A DNA stretch of 64,000 nt from Allorhodopirellula solitaria. GTDB lineage: Bacteria; Planctomycetota; Planctomycetia; Pirellulales; Pirellulaceae. Each line of letters starts with the position of its first letter. Within the stretch, counting starts at the first letter, position 1. Shown one piece after another: positions 19,171 through 27,957 of this stretch. The position numbers and the translations under genes are program-made. The stretch is taken from assembly GCF_007859855.1 (NCBI RefSeq), contig NZ_SJPK01000005.1, forward strand, positions 382,045 to 446,044. The letters are read 5' to 3'. The notes beneath the pieces are model-generated. The model did not search any database and had not been told where the DNA came from. It saw nothing but the letters and a program-made list of their open reading frames with translations.

Positions 19171-20062
19171 GTGATGAGTCGGATGGTCCGTTGTGAGGTC
19201 TTTGACCCCGAGGAAGTAGCGATCGCCCACGTTTACACCCGCGTCTGTCGCCGATGTTTCCCTCTCGGCGATGATCCGGACTCTGGGAAGAACTTCGACC
19301 ACCGGAAAGTCTGGGTTGAAGAATATTTGCAGCAATTCGCAGCCTATTTTGGGATCGACCTGATCGACTTTGCGATTCTCTCAAATCACTTCCATTTAAT
19401 CCTCCGATCGCGCCCGGACGTCGTGGCGACGTGGACGGATGAGGAAGTGGCGCGGCGGTGGTTGATGTTGTGCGCCCATCGCCGGAAAGCGGATGGAACG
19501 CCCATGCTTCCGACCGATCCTGAGATCCAATCCATCGTCGGATGTCCCATCAAACGCGAGGAAATCCGCCATCGGCTGAGTAGTTTCAGTTGGTGGATGC
19601 GGTTGCTGTGCCAGCGTGTGACGATGCGAGCCAATCGCGAAGATGACCAAACGGGCCGGTTTTTCCAAGATCGATATCACGCGACGCGTTTAGCCGACGA
19701 AGCCTCGTTGCTGGCCTGTGCTGCCTACGTGGACTTGAATCCAATTTGGGCGGCGATGGCTGAAACCCTGTAGCGACAAAGGATTCTTGGCGATGCCGAT
19801 CGAGGATTACTTGGAACTGCTGGACTGGACGGCCCGACAGACCGCGCCCGGTAAGCGTGGCCGCACGCCTGCAGAGATCCCGCCGATACTGGTTCGGCTG
19901 GGACTGGACCGGACGACTTGGTGTGAATTGGTGAGCGACTTTGGGCGTCTGTTCTGCTGCGTGGCGGGACGTCCTGAATGTGTCGACTCAATGCGATGTC
20001 ATCGAACGTGCCGTCGCTATCACCTTCGCCGCCGCGCCCGTGAACTGCTGACAGCCGATTAG
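19171..20062 (+). pseudogene. RAYT transposase, disrupted near its C-terminus
   Basis: The first 200 codons read MSRMVRCEVFDPEEV...IDLIDFAILSNHFHLILRSRPDVV with an intact HUH motif (HFHLI) and the tyrosine motif AYVDLNP near residue 190. It then stops at AAMAETL. About 20 nt later the protein resumes in another frame: MPIEDYLELLDWTARQTAPGKRGRTPAEIPPILVRLGL, the usual continuation in this family. An internal deletion with frameshift has therefore separated the tail. RAYTs are single-strand Y1 transposases thought to move REP-type palindromes. Confidence 0.8.
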
Positions 20063-20321
20063 CGACTCTCACCCATCTTCGGATGCAGAAATCGGCGGTA
20101 GGGAACCGAAGATAGAAAAAGTGCGCGCTGAAGTAGGCTAGGCAAGTTGATCCGAGCGGCACTTGTTGTGCGCCCGAGCTGACCAATCGTCGCCTCGGCC
20201 GCCATTGGCCATTAATCCAATCAAGCCAATATTGACTCGGTCGACAAAGTGCCATGTCCCTCTGGTTCTCCCTGGTTGCTCAGTCAATCAGACCTTGCCA
20301 GTCCGCACGTTCATGCGATTG

Positions 20322-20612
20322 TTATTTGCGATTCTGAAGTTCGCCTTCGTCTTGTCCGCTAGTGAATAGGCCAACCACTATCAGCAAATCGCTGTCCAAG
20401 CGAAAGTATAGAACCGCCGTGAAGCGTTTCAACCGACAGGGCCTCTATCCCGTATGATCGGGCGCAAAGAAACTGGGGTTTGCCTTCACTCGCTCAAGCG
20501 TGCAATAGAACTCGGCCTCAAACTTGTCCCCCAAACCGAAAGATATACCGTCGAACCAGTCAATTCCATCTAAAAGATCAGTCTTCGTGTACTTTGAAAG
20601 CTTTGCCTTCAT
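20322..20612 (-). pseudogene. ParE/RelE-type toxin with in-frame amber codon
   Basis: The frame begins at an ATG overlapping the antitoxin stop (ATGA at 20609-20612). The first 55 codons encode KYTKTDLLDGIDWFDGISFG then LGDKFEAEFYCTLERVKANP, the ParE fold start. An amber TAG (20445-20447) follows DHTG. Continuing in the same frame gives RPCRLKRFTAVLYFRLDSDL then LIVVGLFTSGQDEGELQ, the ParE C-terminal strands, ending at TAA 20322-20324. The stop sits where the family often has Tyr or another residue before R-R/P-x-L-L-K-R-F. One substitution therefore explains the break; otherwise the 96-codon gene is complete. Confidence 0.75.
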
Positions 20613-20836
20613 CGACGACGTGCCAATCGAACTTGTTCCCTAAAATCATCCTCCGATAGCGCTGACGCTGGGTCGTCCTTGTACTCATCCCAACGCCGGT
20701 TTAGCTCGTCACGTTGCGCGGATGAAAGCTCTGTTCCAACATCGCTTGGCAACCTGTTCCATATCGCCTGCACGACGCGCAGTTGGTCGAGGTGTGAAAG
20801 GGCTGAAATATCCCTAATTGCTTGTTCTACGGTCAT
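20609..20836 (-). CDS. Addiction-module antitoxin (CHP02574/PF09720-like)
   Basis: 75 residues: MTVEQAIRDISALSHLDQLRVVQAIWNRLPSD...ELNRRWDEYKDDPASALSEDDFREQVRLARRR. The C-terminal R-W-x-E-y-x-x-D-P-x-x-A-L-S-x-x-x-x-R-x-x-V pattern is the hallmark of the small unstable antitoxin family found upstream of ParE/RelE toxins. It overlaps the toxin gene by ATGA. Because the toxin frame is broken, this may be an orphan antitoxin. Confidence 0.8.
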   Translation of the reverse strand: MTVEQAIRDISALSHLDQLRVVQAIWNRLPSDVGTELSSAQRDELNRRWDEYKDDPASALSEDDFREQVRLARRR

Positions 20837-20904
20837 TAGTTGCCTCCGGTGGAATGTCGTATTTTAGCATAGAGTGTTCGGGGACGCTAGGAAACGCTTG
20901 GAGT

Positions 20905-21972
20905 AGATTAGGGACAGGCAATGAATAGTTGCCTTCGATCGCGGCTTGCGTACCATTGCCGATGGTTCCGCTACTCAAAACCGTGACGCTGACGGAGGTG
21001 ATGAAGATGCCCAAGCAAGCTCGTGGGGAAGTGATCGATCCGAATGAGGTTCATATACTCCACTGCATCGCGGAGTGCGTCAGTAAGTCGTGGCTCTGCG
21101 GGACCGATCCCGCTACGGGAGAGTGTTTCGAGCACCGCAGGGGCTGGATCCGCGACCGAATCGAGTTCCTCGCCTCCGGGTTCGCGATCGATTGCCTGAC
21201 GTTTTCGATCATGAGCAATCACCTGTACCTCGTCCTAAGAAGTCGCCCGGACGTCGTCGCGGCATGGTCGGACGAGGAGGTCGCCCAGCGTTGGCTGCGG
21301 CTGTTCCCCGCGTGTCGCAACTCTGACGGCAGCCCTGCCGTGCCAACGACGGCGGAACTGAACACGATCCTGAATCAGCCGGAGGTTCTAGCCTCGCGGC
21401 GTCAGCGATTCTCTGACGTGAGCTGGCACAGGCGCTGTCTCGCCGAGAATATTGTCCGCCGCAGCAACGCCGAGGATTCCGTTACCGGCCACTTTTGGGA
21501 AGGGCGTTTTCGGGCACAGGTGCTCCTCTATGAAGCGAGTTTGTTGGCGTGTGCGGCCTACGTGGATCTCAACCCGATTCGTGCCGCCATGGCGGAAACC
21601 CCTGAATCAAGCAAATACACCGGAGCCAAGGATCGCATTGGCTTGAATACCCATGCCTGGTGCGACGTCGTGAGCCGATTTGGGCGAGTGTTCGAGCGAG
21701 CAGCGGGTAGCCCAGAACACCTCGCCGAGGAAGCCGGCCGTCGCGGTCAAGGTTGGCTCTGCGCCCGTAACAACCCACTCGGGATATCTTCGGCCTGACC
21801 GTCTTCGGAAAACCTTCCACTTTGATTCCCTCCGGGGTCGCTGCTGCGCCGATATCGGGGAATCGGATCAGAATCAGCCCGATGCTCGGTGGCGGCATTC
21901 TGCGAGGAGCGGATCGTAGCTAAATCGGCCGAAAAACAAGCCTCAGCCCGAGCTGAAAAGTGGGTGGCCCTC
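20905..21972. repeat. RAYT repeat unit, long copy
   Basis: This 1068-bp unit is homologous from end to end to 13021-13588, including the ~75 bp before the ATG and ~190 bp after the transposase stop. The conserved tail beyond the ORF suggests the unit spread as a block. The long copy has the 484-bp segment that the short copy lost. Confidence 0.75.
21007..21798 (+). CDS. RAYT (Y1-type) transposase with altered HUH motif
   Basis: 263 residues from the ATG at 21007 (ATG 21001 is also possible): MPKQARGEVIDPNEVHILHC, then CGTDPATGECFEHRRGWIRD and IMSNHLYLVLRSRPDVVAAWSDEEVAQRWL, the arginine-rich GHFWEGRFRAQ and the catalytic-tyrosine motif AYVDLNPIRAAMAETPE. The HUH motif reads HLYLV; the short copy at 13021 and the RAYT at 19171 keep the second His (HLHLV, HFHLI). 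The His-to-Tyr change (cac to tac) should abolish metal binding. It also lacks the YLELLDW segment, so it is shorter than the usual ~300+ residues. Probably inactive although the frame is open. Confidence 0.75.
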   Translation: MPKQARGEVIDPNEVHILHCIAECVSKSWLCGTDPATGECFEHRRGWIRDRIEFLASGFAIDCLTFSIMSNHLYLVLRSRPDVVAAWSDEEVAQRWLRLFPACRNSDGSPAVPTTAELNTILNQPEVLASRRQRFSDVSWHRRCLAENIVRRSNAEDSVTGHFWEGRFRAQVLLYEASLLACAAYVDLNPIRAAMAETPESSKYTGAKDRIGLNTHAWCDVVSRFGRVFERAAGSPEHLAEEAGRRGQGWLCARNNPLGISSA

Positions 21973-22051
21973 CGTTCTATATGTCCGTCGCTGACCCCAC
22001 ACAAAGCTCGCCCAAAGGAGCCTGCTTTTGTCATGCCTGTAGAAACGGTAC

Positions 22052-22085
22052 CGGACACCTTAATCTTGCTCGGACACCTTAATCT
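22052..22085. repeat. 15-bp direct repeat at IS fragment edge
   Basis: CGGACACCTTAATCT occurs at 22052-22066 and 22071-22085, preceded by GGTAC. GGTACCGGACACC-type strings are common in REP/RAYT palindromes. The second copy abuts the IS4-like fragment starting at 22086. Confidence 0.5.
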
Positions 22086-22390
22086 GGGTGCGATCCGCTT
22101 GATGCGCTCGACGAGTCCTGCATCACGCTGTTTCCAAATTGATAAGGTCGCCGACGGTCAGTTTTGACTGGAGCCAGTTCTCATAGACAGCATCCCACAC
22201 TCCACTGAGCAGATCCGAGGATGAACGCCTGAGCTAAAGAAACGGGTGAAAACTTCCTAACGCGTTTGACGCATTTGGCGACATCATTGGCCTCAACGGC
22301 AACGGTCGAAAAAGTGGTCTGTAGTAAATCGGCCAGCGCTGTTACTCTGTCCATGCGGAAACTCCGTTCTCCGAGGTGACGAGGTTGCAA
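22086..22390 (-). pseudogene. IS4-like transposase remnant (N-terminal and C-terminal ends fused)
   Basis: On the minus strand an N-terminal segment MDRVTALADLLQTTFSTVAV...KRVRKFSPVSLAQAFILG (start ~22354) resembles the start of IS4-family transposases. It then changes frame into LLSGVWDAVYENWLQSK, then LTVGDLINLETA and a stop, which equals the sequence at 63875-64000. The element thus seems to be an internally deleted IS with both ends kept. Positions 22086-22211 match the window end with only a few substitutions. The IS family call is tentative. Confidence 0.55.
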
Positions 22391-22465
22391 TTCAAGTCAC
22401 TTTATGAACGGTTTTCCGCTTTTTTTATAGATCAATCCTTAACTTGATGCCTATGCGGTCATCGC

Positions 22466-22655
22466 AACGCCACCTACGGTTGTTCGGCGACGATGGAGCG
22501 TCGACCCTGAAGTGGGGCGCAGCTCCCGTCGTGAATGATCTTCAGCTCCATTCGGCGTTGGCTCTTGAGTCTCGCGTCTTATCCGGTGGTGTTCGCTTGC
22601 ACTCAAACGAACGGCTATTTTCTATCATCCCTGACGGGATACTTGTGGGTATTGA
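22466..22655. repeat. Dispersed palindromic repeat, family R1 copy D
   Basis: A ~190-bp full-length copy related to 665-905 reversed: CGCCACCTACGG at the left, GGAGCGTCGACCCTGAAGTG in the middle, and CTATTTTCTATCATCCCTGA with CGGGATACTTGTGGG at the right. It is non-coding. The rest of 21799-23306 contains only the RAYT tail, the IS remnant and repeat LR copy 2; no further gene is supported. A short partial R1 piece also lies at 23246-23288 beside the nap operon end. Confidence 0.7.
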
Positions 22656-23036
22656 ACAGCTCGCTGCTTCGTCCAATACGACACTGACTTCTCCCCCGTT
22701 CCTCAGTGTGCCAAGCCCTTAGTGTGCCAAGTTCGGCGGGCGCAACTACTCCGCATTGCTCTTCAGAGCCGACGGCAATCGACAGGCTGGATCGCCGCCG
22801 GCAGCGCCACGAACCAGCGGTGATCGCAATGTCGTTTACTCGCAAATTATCTTGCCCATCCGGGTTTGTCGTGGATAACGCCAGCGTATTGAATTTTAGA
22901 GGCATGGCGGTGGCGTCCGAAATGAGCGATGCCGTCACAGAATAAATGCTGGCGGCGGACGCGTCCGCCGCCAGCCGAAGTCACCTTTCGGCTCATGTGC
23001 GACTGAGTAATCCCAGACAAGGTGCTTCCCAGCAAC

Positions 23037-23223
23037 GCTGGCTTGGCAAGGGATATCTCGGTCGCCAGCGTTTCCCTGCAAAAGCGGTACGCCAATGGTG
23101 TTGTCGGTCCCTGGCGAGCGTTTGTTCGTCAGGGACGCATTTTTGAACGATCATTGGATACTGGAGCCATGCCTCAAAATACCTTCCGCTGTGCTCTGCG
23201 CACGCGTCCGTCGGATGAACCTT
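23037..23223. repeat. Repeat LR copy 2
   Basis: About 187 bp nearly identical to 11969-12154, including GCAAAAGCGGTACGCCAATG and CAGGGACGCATTTTTGA. It has no coding sense in either copy. This copy lacks the MITE. Confidence 0.75.
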
Positions 23224-23306
23224 ATTTGGCACCGAAGGTGTTTTAGAAAATAGCCGTGGTTTGAGTTCAAGTGAACACGACCGGAAACGTCTTCAGGGTT
23301 TGCCCA

Positions 23307-23627
23307 TCAAAGGGTCGGCAGCCGATTGCGGATAATCTTGGTGGTCGGATCGCCGGGCATGATGGTATCGCACCACATCTCGCCCTCGAAAACGTATCGC
23401 ACTTGAATTGCTTGGGCGTCGCCGGTTGCGAATGCTTCTTCGGCGGCCGCCAGTGGGACGGTTGCATCGGTGGCCGAGGAACGCAACTGCACGTGTTGCA
23501 CGTCCGCGCCGGCGGCGAGGTCGGCGAACAGCTGCAGCACTTGATCCTTGGCCCATTCGGCTTGCAGGATCTCGGGAAGGGGTTCGTTGTTTTCGAGGTC
23601 TTCGAGTTTCAGCTTTTGCGAGCTCAT
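23307..23627 (-). CDS. Hypothetical protein, last gene of nap operon
   Basis: 106 residues from an ATG overlapping the stop of the ferredoxin-type gene (ATGA). Sequence: SSQKLKLEDLENNEPLPEIL...KDQVLQLFADLAAGADVQHVQLRSS, then AIQVRYVFEGEMWCDTIMPG and TTKIIRNRLPTL. It has no signal peptide, metal motif or TM segment. I do not recognise the family; translational coupling suggests an accessory role in assembly of the nitrate reductase. The frame is open further upstream but overlaps the neighbour entirely. Confidence 0.65.
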   Translation of the reverse strand: MSSQKLKLEDLENNEPLPEILQAEWAKDQVLQLFADLAAGADVQHVQLRSSATDATVPLAAAEEAFATGDAQAIQVRYVFEGEMWCDTIMPGDPTTKIIRNRLPTL

Positions 23628-24415
23628 CGGTGGGGTAATCCGGGGCGAGTGAAAGCGGGCATGAGCAAGATCGCGTTTTCCGGTGCGGGGCAAACGTAGC
23701 GACAGACTCCACATCCGGTGCAGACCTGTTCGTTGACCGTCGGTTTCCCATTGGTGACCGAGATTGCGGAATCGACAGGACAACGTTCGCTGCACACGGT
23801 GCAGGTCGTGCCGTGATGGGCGAGGCACAGGTGCTCAGTGACTTGGGCGGTGCCCATGATCGGCGAGATGGAATCGACCAACACGCCGGGCTCGCATGAC
23901 GCGATGCAAGGGAAGTCCTCGCACATCATGCAGGCAGCCGTGTCGGCTTCGATGATCGGCGTGCCCGCGACGCTGCCGAGTCGCTCTGGTGCTTTAACGA
24001 TCGCGTCATACGGACAGGCCGTGATGCAGTCGCCGCAGCGCGTGCAGCCCGACATGAATTGAGATTCGGCGATCGCTCCGGGCGGCCGAAAGACCGGGAC
24101 CGTTGGCGGAACGGACTTGCGTTTGAGATCCGTCGCTGGAACCGGGTCGATGTTGATTCCGCCGATGCTACGCGGTTGATTGTCGGTCGGCGGTGCGTCC
24201 TCTGGCACCGGTTTGGGGTACCGCATCACCAGCGGCGGAAATTTGGAAGTCGGGACTAATTTCCAAAGACGGCCTTGCAACAGGTCGCGGCGATTTAGCC
24301 TCGGAGTGCTATCGCGTTCTCGCGGCTGAAGATCGGGGGTAGAAGATTGATGGCGGATCCAACTCACGAACCACCAATTCTCCACTCGCAATTTTCTACC
24401 CAACCATCCCCACAT
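23624..24415 (-). CDS. NapF/NapG-like polyferredoxin
   Basis: About 263 residues from the ATG at 24415, which overlaps the preceding stop by one base (TGATG). Four cysteine clusters are present: CTRCGDCITACPYDAI, CMMCEDFPCIASCEP, CTVCSERCP and CTGCGVCRYVCP, so up to four [4Fe-4S] centres. An internal RLNRRDLLQG resembles the NapF start, so translation could begin nearer residue 40. NapF/NapG proteins act in maturation of, or electron flow to, the periplasmic nitrate reductase. No clear Tat signal is visible, which favours a NapF-like cytoplasmic role. Confidence 0.78.
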   Translation of the reverse strand: MWGWLGRKLRVENWWFVSWIRHQSSTPDLQPRERDSTPRLNRRDLLQGRLWKLVPTSKFPPLVMRYPKPVPEDAPPTDNQPRSIGGINIDPVPATDLKRKSVPPTVPVFRPPGAIAESQFMSGCTRCGDCITACPYDAIVKAPERLGSVAGTPIIEADTAACMMCEDFPCIASCEPGVLVDSISPIMGTAQVTEHLCLAHHGTTCTVCSERCPVDSAISVTNGKPTVNEQVCTGCGVCRYVCPAPENAILLMPAFTRPGLPHR

Positions 24416-25221
24416 CAATTCTCCACAACATCGAGCGACGGTAGCATCGGTACGTCCTGAGGGGTGAATAATTCCGCATCGGGCATTTGATCAAGTGTCG
24501 CTGACGGTGCGTGGCACTGTGTGCAATTCGTCCGCCAGGGGTGAGTCGATTCCATCCCGGCCCAGCCGTTCGGTCCGCCGTGGCAAGCGTTGCAATTCTC
24601 TCGCATCCATTGCGAATGGGGAATGGTAGGTGGAGCTCCCTGGTAGGCACGCTCGCCTTGCTTCGGCGCTGGCAAACCAACGAAGTTAGTCGCCACGTCG
24701 GCGTCAACGTCTTGAAACGGTGCCGGTGCCATCGGGGCGTGGCACTGCACACAGTTACCCAGGAACTGGTGCGACATGACGCTGGGTTTCATGCCGGCCA
24801 TCTTCACGCCACCCGAATGGCATGCGTAGCACGCGGCATCGGTTGTGTTTTCGACAGGATGAGGAATGACCGGCGGTGCCCCGTTAAAGGCGCGGCGTGA
24901 CGCCCGCAACTTGCTCGACGCTTCCTTGTCAGCCTCGCTCGGTTCGATCTGGGTGTAGAGATCGTAGTCCGCATCGGGCAGTGCCTGAGGCATCGTTTGC
25001 CATGACTTGGTTGGGCCCATCGGTGTGTCGGCAATTTCGGCGTAGCTGATCGCTGGAATCAGTTTTGCGTCGTCTGCCGGAGTTCGAGACAACTCGGCGT
25101 CGACCAAAGAGGATTCGTAGTAACCATCCGGTTGGGGCACACCATCGCCGATACCGACGAAGTATCCGATCACGGCGACCGCGATCACCAGCGAAAGAAA
25201 GATCATCGTCAGTCGGTTCAT
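24415..25221 (-). CDS. Tetraheme cytochrome c, NapB-like nitrate reductase subunit
   Basis: 268 residues from the ATG at 25221 overlapping the napA stop (ATGA). An N-terminal membrane anchor or signal (MNRLTMIFLSLVIAVAVIGY) precedes four CxxCH motifs: CYACH, CVQCH, CNACH, CTQCH. Two similar blocks (PPVIPHPVENTTDAACYACH and PPTIPHSQWMRENCNACH, each followed by NC-x-x-CH) look like a duplicated NapB unit; ordinary NapB has two hemes. It likely passes electrons to NapA in the periplasm. The frame upstream of 25221 lies within napA and is not used. Confidence 0.85.
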   Translation of the reverse strand: MNRLTMIFLSLVIAVAVIGYFVGIGDGVPQPDGYYESSLVDAELSRTPADDAKLIPAISYAEIADTPMGPTKSWQTMPQALPDADYDLYTQIEPSEADKEASSKLRASRRAFNGAPPVIPHPVENTTDAACYACHSGGVKMAGMKPSVMSHQFLGNCVQCHAPMAPAPFQDVDADVATNFVGLPAPKQGERAYQGAPPTIPHSQWMRENCNACHGGPNGWAGMESTHPWRTNCTQCHAPSATLDQMPDAELFTPQDVPMLPSLDVVEN

Positions 25222-27647
25222 GAGGACACCTTCGCAGCAGACTTCTTCACGACACGAACAGCACACTTCTTATAGTCGGGTTGCTTCGAGAACGGGTCGT
25301 AGGCCTCGAGTGTCACGTTGTTGATCAGCTTGGATTCGTCAAAAAATGGGACAAACACCGTGCCTCGCGGCGGCCGACCGCGTCCATCGATCCAGACCGG
25401 CAAATCACAAACGCCGCGTCGTGATTCGATCGTGACTACCTCACCTTGGCGAATATTGGCAGCCTTGGCGTCCTCGAGGTGCATCTCGACATAAGCCGTC
25501 GGCATGGCCCGATTCAAGGGCGCGAGTCGGCGCGTCATCGTGCCAGTGTGCCAATGCTCAAGCACTCGGCCCGTGCAAAGCCACATTGGATATTCATCGT
25601 CGGGCACTTCCGGAGGCGGTTGGTATTCGTGGAACCAAATCTGAGCCCGGCCGTCATTCGACGTTGAATGATAGAAATCGAACTCTTGACCTTCCTCGAC
25701 GAACGGATCATCGAATCCGGAAAAGCGGAACCGTGTCTCTCGCCACGAGCCGTCCTCTTGCTCGACCACCGGCCATCGTAGTCCGCGAGCTTTGACGTAT
25801 TCCTCATAGGGAGCCAAGTTCTTGTGCTTCATCCTCGTGAAGAGTCGGTACTCCTCAAACAGATGCTTGTCGACATTGGTGTCGTAGTAGCGATCGAACT
25901 CCCAGATCGGGATCTCTTGGCCGTCGTCGTCTTTGACCGCGAAGATGAAGTCGCCGTCCTTGTCCTTCATCCCTTCGTGGCCCATCTCGAACAGCTTGCG
26001 AGCGATGGCGATCGTCATCCAGCAATCGTCGCGAGCCTCTCCCGGTGGGTCAACCATTTTGAACCACTGCTGGGTTCGTCGTTCGCTGTTGCCGAACATG
26101 CCGTTCTTTTCTACCCACATCGCCGCCGGCAGGATCAAATCGGCAAGTGCGGTCGTCGCGGTCGGATACACGTCGCTGACGATTAGGAATTTGTCCTCGA
26201 GGCCTTTTTTATCATTGAACAAAGCGTTCAAGTTCGGCAGCGTCTGGCCTGGGTTGGTGACCTGCACGAGCATGGTCGTGATATCACCACCCTCAGCTGT
26301 CGGTTTGGTGAAACGCTCGAACATCTCCACCGTATGATAGCCAGGCACCTCGTTGATGCTGCCGTCGCGAACGTTCCAGAAACCTTCGCATTGTTCGCGG
26401 TGTTCGGGGTTCGCGATCACGCGCCCGCCGGGCAACGCATGAGACAGCGTGCCGACTTCCCGAACAGTCCCGCAGGCCGAAGGTTGGCCGGTCAGGCTCG
26501 TCGGTGCATCGCCGGGCCGACCGAAGTGACCGGACAGCAAGTGAACACCGTGGACCAACGAATTGATCGCGGTGCCCATCGTGTGTTGGTTCATGCCCAT
26601 GCACCACAGCGACGTGATGCGGATATCGCGATCTGCAAACAGGTCTGCCAACATGCGGATCTCGTCCGCCGGGACACCCGATAGTTCCTCGACTCGCTCG
26701 GGCGTGTACTTGGCGATCCGTTTGCGGAATTCGTCTTCGCTGATTGGTTCACCCGAAAGCGTTGGTGTGTCCGCTTCATCGCCACGGAAGTTGCAATGCT
26801 TCTCCACGAACGACTTGTCGTAGTTGTCGTTCTCGATCAACAGATGCATGATTCCCAGCGAGATCGCGACGTCGCCGTGCGGCTTCATCTCGAGATAATC
26901 ATTCGCCGCGTCGGTGGTTCGAGTTCGACGCGTGCCAATGTCGATGATGCGGACGGTTTCGCCACGCGATCGCCTGTCGGTCACACGCGAGAACAGCACT
27001 GGGTGCATTTCAGCCGGGTTGTTGCCCCACAAGATTAGCACGTCACATTCATCAAGATCTTGATAGCATCCAGCCGGTTCGTCGACACCGTACGTTGCCA
27101 GGAATCCGGTCACTGCCGACGCCATGCACAGCCGGGCGTTGGGGTCGATGTGGTTGTTACTGAGTCCACCTTTCATGAACTTCTGGGCGGCGTAGCCTTC
27201 CGGAATCGTCCACTGACCACTGCCGTAGAAAGCAAACGTCTCGGGCGAATCAAAGATCCGTTTGGCAATGATCTCGATCGCTTCGTCCCACTCGATCTCG
27301 GTGAGCCGGCCGTCTTTGCGGAGCAGCGGTTGAGTCAGCCGGTCTTTGCCGTACAGAATGCCGCCGACATGGTACCCCTTCACGCACAGCAAGCCTTTGT
27401 TGACATCGGCGGCTTTGTCGCCGGCGATTGCAACGACGCGGCCGTCCTCGACACCGACCTGCACGTGACAGCCGGTGCCGCAAAATCGACAGGGCGCTTT
27501 ATTCCACGACAAGCCGTCACCGTCGGGCAAGTCGCTGACGCCTTGATCGGCCTGCACGACGGGCAGTGACATGTTGCCGGCGACCATCGAACCAGCGGCC
27601 GCCATCGCGGCGGATTTCAAGAAATTACGACGCTTCGTGTCCATCAT
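25218..27647 (-). CDS. napA: Periplasmic nitrate reductase, catalytic subunit
   Basis: 809 residues. Tat signal (TKRRNFLKSAAMAAAGSMVAG), [4Fe-4S] binding CRFCGTGCHVQVG followed by LLCVKGYHVG, molybdenum ligand region NARLCMASAVTGFLATYGVDEP with the Cys, and the bis-MGD domains (VLILWGNNPAEMHPV; SLWCMGMNQHTMGTAINSLVHGVHLLSGHFG; LCTGRVLEHWHTGTMTRR). NapA reduces nitrate to nitrite in the periplasm. It sits between napD (20 bp upstream) and the tetraheme NapB-like gene (overlapping). No defects seen; alternative start codon 3 nt downstream. Confidence 0.96.
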   Translation of the reverse strand: MMDTKRRNFLKSAAMAAAGSMVAGNMSLPVVQADQGVSDLPDGDGLSWNKAPCRFCGTGCHVQVGVEDGRVVAIAGDKAADVNKGLLCVKGYHVGGILYGKDRLTQPLLRKDGRLTEIEWDEAIEIIAKRIFDSPETFAFYGSGQWTIPEGYAAQKFMKGGLSNNHIDPNARLCMASAVTGFLATYGVDEPAGCYQDLDECDVLILWGNNPAEMHPVLFSRVTDRRSRGETVRIIDIGTRRTRTTDAANDYLEMKPHGDVAISLGIMHLLIENDNYDKSFVEKHCNFRGDEADTPTLSGEPISEDEFRKRIAKYTPERVEELSGVPADEIRMLADLFADRDIRITSLWCMGMNQHTMGTAINSLVHGVHLLSGHFGRPGDAPTSLTGQPSACGTVREVGTLSHALPGGRVIANPEHREQCEGFWNVRDGSINEVPGYHTVEMFERFTKPTAEGGDITTMLVQVTNPGQTLPNLNALFNDKKGLEDKFLIVSDVYPTATTALADLILPAAMWVEKNGMFGNSERRTQQWFKMVDPPGEARDDCWMTIAIARKLFEMGHEGMKDKDGDFIFAVKDDDGQEIPIWEFDRYYDTNVDKHLFEEYRLFTRMKHKNLAPYEEYVKARGLRWPVVEQEDGSWRETRFRFSGFDDPFVEEGQEFDFYHSTSNDGRAQIWFHEYQPPPEVPDDEYPMWLCTGRVLEHWHTGTMTRRLAPLNRAMPTAYVEMHLEDAKAANIRQGEVVTIESRRGVCDLPVWIDGRGRPPRGTVFVPFFDESKLINNVTLEAYDPFSKQPDYKKCAVRVVKKSAAKVSS

Positions 27648-27667
27648 GTTTCGTTCCTGATTGCATC

Positions 27668-27919
27668 CTATGGTTTGGTCTCGGCGTCTTCGTCAAACGC
27701 GACCATGGCGACGGCCAAGTCGATCACCCCAGGCAATTGGTACACTGCGTTCCAAATTTCCTGATCGCGGCGTTTCGTTGCCGAATCGACTACGATAGCA
27801 AGCTTGCTGCCAGCCGATTCGCCGACTTCCACCTCAGGCAGATCAGCGATCTGGTCGATGCTGTCTGCGTGTTCGGCGACGGACGACTGGAAGGTGACGA
27901 CGAGTCCGCTGATAGGCAC
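27668..27919 (-). CDS. napD: NapD-type Tat-signal chaperone
   Basis: 83 residues from a GTG at 27919, chosen because CAGGAG lies ~10 nt upstream and the protein then starts PISGLVVTFQSS, as NapD proteins do. The frame is open upstream to 28033, but that would consume the whole divergent promoter region. The fold pattern is ferredoxin-like: ISGLVVTF, AGSKLAIVVDSATK, IWNAVYQLPGVIDLAVAMV. NapD binds the NapA Tat signal during cofactor loading. It is first in the operon, 20 bp before napA. Confidence 0.85.
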   Translation of the reverse strand: MPISGLVVTFQSSVAEHADSIDQIADLPEVEVGESAGSKLAIVVDSATKRRDQEIWNAVYQLPGVIDLAVAMVAFDEDAETKP

Positions 27920-27957
27920 CGCGACTGCGCTCCTGAAAACTGAATGCGAGTGTAAAT

